Assembly (NCBI RefSeq): GCF_003201815.1
Contig: NZ_QJKB01000001.1
Coordinates: 186,001-250,000, forward strand
Source: Undibacterium pigrum
Lineage (GTDB): Bacteria; Pseudomonadota; Gammaproteobacteria; Burkholderiales; Burkholderiaceae_D
DNA: 64,000 bases
Direction: 5' to 3'
The position numbers and the translations under genes are program-made. Below the pieces are notes generated by a model. It saw only the letters and a program-made list of their open reading frames with translations. It searched no databases and had not been told where the DNA came from. Positions 29,098 through 36,337 of this stretch are shown piece after piece (position 1 is the first letter of the stretch; every line of letters starts with the position of its first letter).

Positions 29098-31692
29098 ATG
29101 CAAACAGAAATTAATTCCCGTGCGTATTGGGATACGCGATTTGATAACGATTGGCTGGCCTGCAAGGGTGATAAGCAATCGCGTTTTTTCGCCAGAGTCG
29201 CCATTCAACACTTACCATCCTGGTTGCTGGATCAAATTCGCCAGCAAGAATTCAGCCTGGCTGACTGGGGCTGCGCTCAGGGTGATGGTACGGATGTCTG
29301 GGCCAGCTATGTAGTAGCAGAAAAAATTACTGGTGTGGATTTTTCTGCCTCTGCGATTCAACAAGCCAGTGCTCGTTATCCAGGCTTGCAGTTTGTCAAT
29401 AGCAACTGGCTGGAACAAGCAGTTGGCACACAGGATAATTTCGACCTGGTGTTTTCTTCAAATACGCTGGAACATTTTCACCAGCCTTATCAGGTGTTGC
29501 ACACCATCAGTCAACGTGCCAGGAAGGCGGTCGTACTGGCTTTGCCTTATCGCGAGCTGGAGCGTGATAGCGAACATTTTTATTCTTTTCTTCCGGAAAA
29601 TATACCGCTGCAACTGGAAAACGGTTTTAGCCTGATCTGGGCCAAGGTAGTGGATTGCCGCAATCTGGAGAACAGCTTATGGCAGGGTGATCAGGTCATC
29701 CTGATGTATGCAGATACTGCCTGGACCAAAAAGCTGGGCTTGCGCCTGAGCCAGGTTCATTTGATGCAACAGGATACGCATTCTGAGCTGCATCAATTGC
29801 AGGAAGTATTGAGCAAAAATCAGTTGCTATTGCAACAGTCACAGCAAGCACAAGAAAAGCTGGCACTGGAAAACACACATCAGCAAGACATGCTTGCCCA
29901 ACATGAGCAATTCCGCCTGCAACAGCAACAAGATCACGCTGGTTTGCTAGAGAAATACGAAACGCTCCAGCAGGATGTACAAGCACGCGATCAGCAAATT
30001 TCCATTCTCAATGAGAAGTTCAGGAATCGTGAACATGATTTGCAAACTCAGTTAAGCGATATGCAAGCGCAGATGAGTAAGGAAGCTGAAGCGCAAACAC
30101 AGTTTTTGCAAGCCGCGCAAACTGATGTCGCAGCACGCGATGCGAAACTGCAGCAACTCAATGCCAGCCATCAGCAATTGTCAGAAAGCTTGCAACAAAA
30201 AGAACAAAACTACGCCAAATTATTGCAACAGCTTGACTTGCGTGATGCACAAATGGCGAGATTGAACCTGGATGTACATGGCAAGGAAGAAGCCATCAAA
30301 TCCCTGAAGCAATCTTTTTCCTGGGTATTGACACGGCCCTTGCGTTTTACCAAACAGTTTGTGCAAAGCCCTGGCCGTGCCTCTTATGACCTGGCCAAGT
30401 TCGTATTCTGGCGCTTGCCGGCAAAAATGCGCTGGGCCTTGCATGGCCCGAGACATGATTTTGTGCGCTGGGTGCGTACTGCACCGGCTGGTGCAGCACC
30501 TCAGACATTTACTGCAGGCGCGCCTGTAGTGGCAGATCCCTTTGCGGGCAATGCCGTGTTAGCGAAGGCGGCAAACAAGGATTTAAGCTGGCCAGAATTC
30601 CAGCAGCAAGTATTGTCGCGTCGCGCTGATTACAAAGGCATCTTCGTGCAAGAGCTGGTCATAGACTGGAATGTGCCTCTGTATCAACGTCCCCAGCATA
30701 TCGCTGCTGCCTTTGGCCGCCTTGGTTATCTGGTGATCTATCGTACCGACAACTGGGCTGGCGATGATGTGCAGGGTTGCCGTGAAGTGGTCAAGAATGT
30801 CTGGATCACCAACCGTCATGAAATCAATCAATTGCAGGACGTGACGCGCTCTCTGTATTCGACAGCCTATGCGAATACGCCGGAACTGCTGCTGGAAAAT
30901 GGCAAGCGTGGCACCCTGGTATATGAATACATCGACCATATTGATCCACAAATCAGTGGCGACGAAGAAAATGTAAGGCGCTTATTGGCATTGAAGGACT
31001 TTGCTTTCAATGGCGGTGCAGATTATGTCGTCGCATCTGCCAAGAAACTCGAAGCAGAAGCAATTGCTGCCGTGGGTGCTGACAAGGTCATCCTGGCGCA
31101 AAACGGTGTGGATACGGCGCACTATCGCCATCCCAAACACCTGAGTACGCCCTTGCCACAAAACTTGCAGAACTTCCGCAAGAAATATAACAAAGTCGTC
31201 GGCTATTTTGGTGCGCTGGCACCTTGGCTCTGGTATGAAGCCGTGGCTGACCTGGTGACCAGCCGTCCTGATCTTGGCTTTGTGTTTATCGGGCCAGACT
31301 ATTACGGTGGCTCTGAGAAATTGCTCAAGGCTGACAATCTTTTGTATATGGGCACGGTTGACTACCAGATACTGCCTGCCTATGCGCGCCAGTTTGATGT
31401 TTGCTTTATCCCGTTTGCGCCGGGGGAAATTGCCCGTACGACTTCGCCACTCAAATTGTTTGAGTACTTTGCACTGGAAAAACCTGTCGTTGTTACCCGG
31501 GACATGGAAGAGTGCGTCGCTTTTGAAGAAGTATTTTCCGGCAATAGCGTGGAAGCACTCAGCGATGCGCTGGATGCCGCCTTCGTAGTCAAGGACGATC
31601 CTGCATTTACCCAACGCCTGGCGCAACTGGCTGATGCCAATGACTGGGACTGCCGTGCCAGGGCCATGGAGAAAGCCTTTGAAAAGGCTTGA
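29098..31692 (+). CDS. Fusion: SAM methyltransferase - long coiled coil - glycosyltransferase
   Basis: An 864-residue protein. The N-terminal class I methyltransferase (about 1-215) has the SAM loop ADWGCAQGDG (55-64), the acidic turn TGVDFS and FDLVFSSNTLEHF. Residues about 222-406 are almost purely heptad-like, rich in Gln, Glu and Leu. After SFSWVLTRPLRFTKQF comes a GT-B-like glycosyltransferase (about 510-860) with QRPQHIAAAFGRLGY, a VGYFGALAPW block and SPLKLFEYFALEKPVV. I used ATG 29098; GTG 29080 is an alternative. It lies 46 bases after wzt. The architecture recalls WbdD, in which methylation stops chain growth and a coiled coil sets chain length, but WbdD has a kinase and no glycosyltransferase. 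The chain-ruler role is my inference. Confidence 0.85.
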   Translation: MQTEINSRAYWDTRFDNDWLACKGDKQSRFFARVAIQHLPSWLLDQIRQQEFSLADWGCAQGDGTDVWASYVVAEKITGVDFSASAIQQASARYPGLQFVNSNWLEQAVGTQDNFDLVFSSNTLEHFHQPYQVLHTISQRARKAVVLALPYRELERDSEHFYSFLPENIPLQLENGFSLIWAKVVDCRNLENSLWQGDQVILMYADTAWTKKLGLRLSQVHLMQQDTHSELHQLQEVLSKNQLLLQQSQQAQEKLALENTHQQDMLAQHEQFRLQQQQDHAGLLEKYETLQQDVQARDQQISILNEKFRNREHDLQTQLSDMQAQMSKEAEAQTQFLQAAQTDVAARDAKLQQLNASHQQLSESLQQKEQNYAKLLQQLDLRDAQMARLNLDVHGKEEAIKSLKQSFSWVLTRPLRFTKQFVQSPGRASYDLAKFVFWRLPAKMRWALHGPRHDFVRWVRTAPAGAAPQTFTAGAPVVADPFAGNAVLAKAANKDLSWPEFQQQVLSRRADYKGIFVQELVIDWNVPLYQRPQHIAAAFGRLGYLVIYRTDNWAGDDVQGCREVVKNVWITNRHEINQLQDVTRSLYSTAYANTPELLLENGKRGTLVYEYIDHIDPQISGDEENVRRLLALKDFAFNGGADYVVASAKKLEAEAIAAVGADKVILAQNGVDTAHYRHPKHLSTPLPQNLQNFRKKYNKVVGYFGALAPWLWYEAVADLVTSRPDLGFVFIGPDYYGGSEKLLKADNLLYMGTVDYQILPAYARQFDVCFIPFAPGEIARTTSPLKLFEYFALEKPVVVTRDMEECVAFEEVFSGNSVEALSDALDAAFVVKDDPAFTQRLAQLADANDWDCRARAMEKAFEKA

Positions 31693-31710
31693 TAGACATT
31701 GAATATCATT

Positions 31711-31726
31711 TTCAGAAATTTCTGAA
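31711..31726. repeat. Perfect 16-bp palindrome before wecB
   Basis: TTCAGAAATTTCTGAA lies in the 54-base gap between the fusion gene and wecB, 21 bases before the wecB ATG. It is AT-rich and without a T-run, so it could be an operator or a processing hairpin. Confidence 0.5.
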
Positions 31727-31746
31727 TCAGAAAGAAAAATATCATC

Positions 31747-32913
31747 ATGAAAAAAATACTGTGTGTAGTTGGTACGCGCCCTGAAGCCATCAAGATGGCT
31801 CCCGTCATACTTGCCTTGCAACAGCAACCCTGGGCGCAAGTGCGCGTCCTGGCGACTGCCCAGCACAGGCAGATGCTGGACCAGGTATTAGCTTTCTTTG
31901 ATATTGAAGCCGACATCGATTTGAACATGATGCGCCCCAACCAGTCACTGACCACATTGACTGGCCGCATGTTGCTTGATCTGGATGAAGTCTTGCTGGC
32001 AGAAAAGCCGGATGTGGTTTTGGTACAGGGTGATACAACGACAGTGATGACAGTATCGCTGGCCTGCTTCTATCACAGAATAGCCATAGGCCATGTGGAA
32101 GCCGGTTTGCGCACCTGGGACAGGGATAATCCATTCCCGGAAGAGATCAATCGCGTACTGACTGGCCGTTTGGCGCACTGGCATTTTGCACCTACTGAAA
32201 GCTCACGTCAGAATCTCTTGAAAGAGGGCGTCTCAGATACCGACATTATCGTCACTGGCAATACCGTGATCGATGCCCTGTTGATGACGGCAGAACGTGA
32301 CCTCGACCTGGGCATAGAGCTTGATGCCAGCAAGCGCCTGGTATTGGTGACTTCTCACAGACGTGAAAATTTTGGTGAACCTTTTGCGCATATCTGCCGC
32401 GCCATACTCAAGCTGGCAACAGATAATCCGGACGTGCAATTCCTTTATCCTGTGCATCCAAATCCAAACGTCAAGGAAGTTGCCCACGCTACCCTGGGGC
32501 AATGTGCCAATATTCATTTGTGTGAACCGCTGGACTATGCCCCCTTTGTCGCAGCCATGAAGCGTGCCTACCTGATCATCAGCGATTCTGGTGGTGTGCA
32601 GGAAGAAGCACCTGCTCTGGCAAAACCTGTACTGGTCTTGCGCGAAGAAACCGAGCGTCCTGAGGCAGTGGAGCAGGGTGTAGTGAAACTGGTGGGTGCC
32701 AATTTTGAAAATATCGTCGCCGAAGCCCAAATCCTGCTGGATGATGAGGCAGCTTACCGTGCCATGGCCAGGGGTGTATCTCCTTATGGCGATGGCCTGG
32801 CGGCAGGACGTATTGTGCAAGTGCTGCAGCAGCATTTCGCCGGCGAACCGGCATCTGCACTTCAGCCGGTTGATGCGGAGCTTGAAGTTGGCTTAGAAAC
32901 TGAGCCTGCATGA
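31747..32913 (+). CDS. wecB: UDP-N-acetylglucosamine 2-epimerase (non-hydrolysing)
   Basis: Interconverts UDP-GlcNAc and UDP-ManNAc. The 388-residue length is normal. GTRPEAIKMAPVI (9-21), D96 in VLVQGDTTT, HVEAGLRT (E118), the H204 segment VTSHRRENFG and the C-terminal DSGGVQEEAP with REETERPEA are all present. No wecC-type dehydrogenase is beside it, so the glycan probably contains ManNAc itself, or an enzyme elsewhere uses the product. The stop codon overlaps the next start (ATGA at 32910-32913). Confidence 0.97.
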   Translation: MKKILCVVGTRPEAIKMAPVILALQQQPWAQVRVLATAQHRQMLDQVLAFFDIEADIDLNMMRPNQSLTTLTGRMLLDLDEVLLAEKPDVVLVQGDTTTVMTVSLACFYHRIAIGHVEAGLRTWDRDNPFPEEINRVLTGRLAHWHFAPTESSRQNLLKEGVSDTDIIVTGNTVIDALLMTAERDLDLGIELDASKRLVLVTSHRRENFGEPFAHICRAILKLATDNPDVQFLYPVHPNPNVKEVAHATLGQCANIHLCEPLDYAPFVAAMKRAYLIISDSGGVQEEAPALAKPVLVLREETERPEAVEQGVVKLVGANFENIVAEAQILLDDEAAYRAMARGVSPYGDGLAAGRIVQVLQQHFAGEPASALQPVDAELEVGLETEPA

Positions 32914-34124
32914 TGCGCCTCGTCTATTTCTCGCCTGTACCCTGGCATAGCTTTGCACAAAGGCCGCATCAGTTTGTGCAGTGGTTTCATCAGCAATTCA
33001 AAGCCAGGGTGTTGTGGGTAGATCCTTATCCCACACGCTTGCCGGGCATCGCTGATGTGCAACGCATACTTGCAGCGAAAATGGAGCAAAAGCCGCGCTC
33101 TTGTTCAACTGTGAAAACACAGGAAAACCCGCTACAGGCAGACTGGCTGAAGCTGGTGGAAGTGCCAGCACTCCCCATAGAGCCATTGCCTGCCTCAGGT
33201 TATCTGCACCAATGGCTATGGCGCAAGACCATGGCAGAAATAGACGCTTTCATCTCTGGCGGCAAGACACAGATTGTGGTGGGCAAGCCTTCCAAGCTCG
33301 CCTTGCAAGCCATGGCACGTCATCCTGAACTGCCTTCTCTTTACGATGCCATGGATGATTTTCCTGCTTTCTATGAAGGTATTTCCAGTAAGGCCATGGA
33401 ATTTACTGAGCGCCACCTGGCTGCCAGGGTAAATAAAATTGTAGTGTCTTCCAGTGCTGTATCAAGGTTTTCTGAGCATGAAGATAAACTCAGCCTGATT
33501 TTGAATGCCTGTGACAGTGACAATCTGCCCCCCGCATTGCCAAGGTCAGCGCAGGCACCTGTATATGGCTATGTCGGCACCATAGGCCACTGGTTTGACT
33601 GGGAGGCGCTGGTGAAACTGGCGTCTTCACTGATTATCAGCGATCCGCAGGCGCGTGTTCGGCTGATAGGCCCGGTGTTCACGCCGCCACCATGCGCCTT
33701 GCCAGACAATGTGCAAATCCTGCCTGCATGCAGCCATGCGGAAGCGATGCGCGCCATGCAAAAGTTTTCCGTCGGACTGATCCCGTTCAAGCGCAAGCTG
33801 TTGACGGCATCGGTGGACCCTATCAAATATTATGAATACCGCTCCCTGGGCATACCTGTTTTGTCTTCGAATTTCGGTGAAATGTCATTGCGGGCAGAAG
33901 AAGACGGTGTGTTCTTATACGACGAAGGTAGCAAGTTTTCCCGGCTGCTCAAGGCATGCCTGCTACATCGCAGTAGTGCAGAAAGCCTGGTCAGGTTCAG
34001 GGCCAACAATTCCTGGCAGGCCAGGTTTGCTGGTTTGATCCCCTTGTTTGACTCCAATATTGATCGCTGGGGCAGAAGAAGATCAACCGCCAAGCTTGAG
34101 CAATTTACCTGGCAGGGCGCTTAG
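32910..34124 (+). CDS. Glycosyltransferase, GT-B fold
   Basis: A 404-residue glycosyltransferase. The N-terminal WHSFAQRPHQFVQWFHQQF resembles the QRP segment of the fusion protein upstream, and the C-terminal IPFKRKLLTASVDPIKYYEY resembles its SPLKLFEYF donor-binding block, so the two are probably distant paralogues. There is no signal peptide or membrane helix; it should act at the cytoplasmic face of the inner membrane on a lipid-linked acceptor. Donor and acceptor are unknown. It overlaps wecB by four bases and ends ten bases from the convergent acyltransferase. Confidence 0.87.
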   Translation: MMRLVYFSPVPWHSFAQRPHQFVQWFHQQFKARVLWVDPYPTRLPGIADVQRILAAKMEQKPRSCSTVKTQENPLQADWLKLVEVPALPIEPLPASGYLHQWLWRKTMAEIDAFISGGKTQIVVGKPSKLALQAMARHPELPSLYDAMDDFPAFYEGISSKAMEFTERHLAARVNKIVVSSSAVSRFSEHEDKLSLILNACDSDNLPPALPRSAQAPVYGYVGTIGHWFDWEALVKLASSLIISDPQARVRLIGPVFTPPPCALPDNVQILPACSHAEAMRAMQKFSVGLIPFKRKLLTASVDPIKYYEYRSLGIPVLSSNFGEMSLRAEEDGVFLYDEGSKFSRLLKACLLHRSSAESLVRFRANNSWQARFAGLIPLFDSNIDRWGRRRSTAKLEQFTWQGA

Positions 34125-34134
34125 AGATAGGCCT

Positions 34135-35172
34135 TTAGCGTTCAAAGCGCGTTTTCCAGCCCAGGAACCAGGATTCATAATAGCGGAAGCTGACGCTGGC
34201 CACGGCGGTGGTGATGAGCAGGGTGAGCAGGAAGACTGTGATACCTGCATCGGTAACGTGGAACGCGTTTAACAGCTTGCTGACTAAGTTCTTGCACAGC
34301 ATATGCAGCATATACATGCCGTAGCTGATCGTTCCCAGGTAGGCGAGGGGCTTGAATGTAAGCAAGCCTGTGAGGGGATGCTGTTCCCGTATCACGCAAG
34401 AACCTACCAGTGCCGCAAACAATATGGATGAAACAAAGCCAGGCACGACATTGCTGAGCAGACCAAGCAGTAATGCAACGAAAGCCAGTGGTGCAGACCA
34501 TGTCTGTCCAAGCAGGGCGTACAGCCACATAAAAGTTTTTTCATGGTGCATGCCTATCGCCAGCAAGGCACCGAGGACGATGGGCAGTTGAATCACATCA
34601 AGACCTTGCAGGCCCAGTAATTGACTCATGATGCAAGCCGTGATGACGACTATCAGGATGAGGCTGGCTCGTCTGGCTGTTCCTGCTAATAAAAGCAATG
34701 GCGGCCACACCAGGTAAAATTGTTCTTCAGCGGCCAGCGACCAGGCAAAATAAAAAATCACCCGCCCATCCAGAGCTACAAATAAATTCGATGTATAAGT
34801 GGCGAAGTAAATCAGGTTCTGGAAAAAAGCCTGGCCTACCGCTGTATGGCGTTCAAGCAAAAATACCAGGATGATATACAACGCCAATGTGCCGTAATAC
34901 AGCGGGAAGATACGCAAGGAACGGCGCAGGTAAAATGCCTTGAGATCTATCTTGCCATTGCGTTCGCGCTCTCTGAGCAACAAGCTGGTGATCAAAAAAC
35001 CGCTGATGGCAAAGAATAATTGCACGCCTTGCGCACCTATACTGGCAAGGATTGCATGAACGCTGGCCGGGGCAGTGTGATGCCAGATGACGGCAATGAT
35101 GCTGATGGCACGCAAGCCATCAAGGGACTCAAATCTTTTATTGGACAGATATGCGGCAAACGGCTTAAGCAT
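34135..35172 (-). CDS. Membrane acyltransferase, family 3 (OafA/NodX-like)
   Basis: A 345-residue integral membrane protein with about ten helices. RFESLDGLRAISIIAVIWHH places the conserved Arg and the catalytic-type His (H31/H32) as in acyltransferase-3 enzymes, which O-acetylate sugars of O-antigens and other surface glycans. QLFFAISGFLIT, LRRSLRIFPLYY and WSLAAEEQFYLVWP are further family blocks. It lacks the extra SGNH domain of OafA. Convergent with the polysaccharide operon, it probably decorates the same glycan. The 5' leader appears long and contains a Fur-like box about 240 bases upstream. Confidence 0.92.
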   Translation of the reverse strand: MLKPFAAYLSNKRFESLDGLRAISIIAVIWHHTAPASVHAILASIGAQGVQLFFAISGFLITSLLLRERERNGKIDLKAFYLRRSLRIFPLYYGTLALYIILVFLLERHTAVGQAFFQNLIYFATYTSNLFVALDGRVIFYFAWSLAAEEQFYLVWPPLLLLAGTARRASLILIVVITACIMSQLLGLQGLDVIQLPIVLGALLAIGMHHEKTFMWLYALLGQTWSAPLAFVALLLGLLSNVVPGFVSSILFAALVGSCVIREQHPLTGLLTFKPLAYLGTISYGMYMLHMLCKNLVSKLLNAFHVTDAGITVFLLTLLITTAVASVSFRYYESWFLGWKTRFER

Positions 35173-35412
35173 CCATGCTCCGGTTTTTCTGGCTGATAAG
35201 TATGTTGAGTTGCATATGCAGATTATTTGATTTTGCAGTTTTCCTCAATCTGTCTGAAGCATTATTGCTATTTTGCTGCCTTGAAGCAGACATACAAAGT
35301 AAGGCAGGGCCTGCATATTATAGGGGAATTGCATTTCTCAAAGTTGTACGATAGGAGAGGAAGACGCCCAGGATTGAAAAGAAGGTTTGTATAATTCCTC
35401 AAAATTGATATA

Positions 35413-35431
35413 AATAAGAATAATTCTCATT
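35413..35431. promoter_or_regulatory. Fur-box-like inverted repeat with no adjacent iron gene
   Basis: On the minus strand AATGAGAAT and ATTCTTATT flank one base: nine-base arms with one mismatch. It matches 12 of 19 positions of the GATAATGATAATCATTATC consensus. The nearest gene it could control is the acyltransferase (start 35172) or an unannotated RNA. Confidence 0.5.
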
Positions 35432-35532
35432 AAAATTTTTGAGCTTGCCTGTTACCCAGGTAGTGATACGTGAGGAATTGCACAGTTCATTGGCAGGCTT
35501 TGCTGGGATTTCTGAGCGGCAGTTTGAGTAGA

Positions 35533-35562
35533 TAAAAAAATCCCCGGCAGTTGTCGGGGATA
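35533..35562 (-). terminator. Rho-independent terminator after piuC
   Basis: On the minus strand ATCCCCGACAACTGCCGGGGAT is followed by TTTTTTT: a compact GC stem with a T-run, 36 bases after the piuC stop codon. Confidence 0.9.
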
Positions 35563-35597
35563 GTATGAGCAAATACTGATGAAAATCTGGGGGGACT

Positions 35598-36278
35598 TCA
35601 GGTCTCAGACCACATGCGCAAGAGGTTATGGTATTGACCAGTCAGGCTCAACACTTCTGGACTGTCACCAAGCTGGCTACGCAGGCGGGTAATGTTCTGG
35701 TCCATTTCAAACAGCATGGTGCGGCGGGCATCATCTCGTATCATGCTTTGTGTCCACAGGAATGAACATACGCGCTCACCACGTGTGACTGGCAAGACCT
35801 GGTGCAGGCTGGTGGATGGATAAAGTATCAGGTCACCGGCTGGCAATTTGACTTCATGCGTGCCATAGGTATCAACCACTTCAAGTTCGCCGCCATCATA
35901 TTCTTCCGGATCACACAAGAACAGGGTGGAAGATACATCGGTGCGCAGGCTGTAATTGGCATTGGCGACATTGCGTACGGCGCCATCAACGTGCAGGCCA
36001 TAATGTTCGCCACCAGCGTAGGAGTTGAACAGTGGCGGGACTATGCGCAAGGGCAGGGCTGCAGCAAAGAACAGGGGATTGTTTTTTAGGGCAGCCAGGA
36101 CGATATGACCCAGTTCCTGTGCCAGCGCAGAATGTTCAGGCAGTTGACGGTTGCGTTTGACCTGGGCACCTTGCGCGCCTACTGTTTGCTTGCCATCTAC
36201 CCAGTTTGCTGCGTCCAGCCGTAGTCTTATTGCGCTGACTTGCTCACGGCTGAGCACGCCAGGTATATGTAACATCAT
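35598..36278 (-). CDS. piuC: Fe(II)/2-oxoglutarate-dependent PKHD-type hydroxylase, PiuC family
   Basis: A 226-residue soluble oxygenase. The iron ligands H96-V-D98 (GLHVDG) and H159 (TSLHQV), and the 2-oxoglutarate-binding arginine near 166-169, are intact. N-terminal [16 protein letters not shown] and the central [20 protein letters not shown] match PiuC/YbiX. Homologues sit beside catecholate siderophore receptors, as here; the substrate is unproven but is thought to be a siderophore or a product of iron uptake. It starts 59 bases after the receptor stop, with a terminator hairpin in between, so it is probably expressed by read-through at a lower level. Confidence 0.94.
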   Translation of the reverse strand: MMLHIPGVLSREQVSAIRLRLDAANWVDGKQTVGAQGAQVKRNRQLPEHSALAQELGHIVLAALKNNPLFFAAALPLRIVPPLFNSYAGGEHYGLHVDGAVRNVANANYSLRTDVSSTLFLCDPEEYDGGELEVVDTYGTHEVKLPAGDLILYPSTSLHQVLPVTRGERVCSFLWTQSMIRDDARRTMLFEMDQNITRLRSQLGDSPEVLSLTGQYHNLLRMWSET

Positions 36279-36292
36279 TGCTATTGCTCCAG

Positions 36293-36323
36293 AAAAAAGC
36301 CCCTCAGGGGGAGTGAGGGGCTA
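36293..36323 (-). terminator. Intra-operon terminator between siderophore receptor and piuC
   Basis: On the minus strand AGCCCCTCA and TGAGGGGCT form a 9-bp stem with a short loop, followed by TTTTTTC. It ends only a few bases before the piuC ribosome site CTGGAG, so it likely reduces piuC expression relative to the receptor. Confidence 0.85.
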
Positions 36324-36337
36324 ATGTTACTTCAGAT

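Larger units (their letters stand above)
35173..35597. other. 425-base intergenic region with a Fur-like box and a terminator
   Basis: No coding frame is convincing. It holds a -10-like TATAAT facing the acyltransferase (35322-35317), the Fur-like box at 35413-35431, and the piuC terminator at 35533-35562. A short iron-regulated RNA starting at the box is possible but not shown. Confidence 0.5.
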
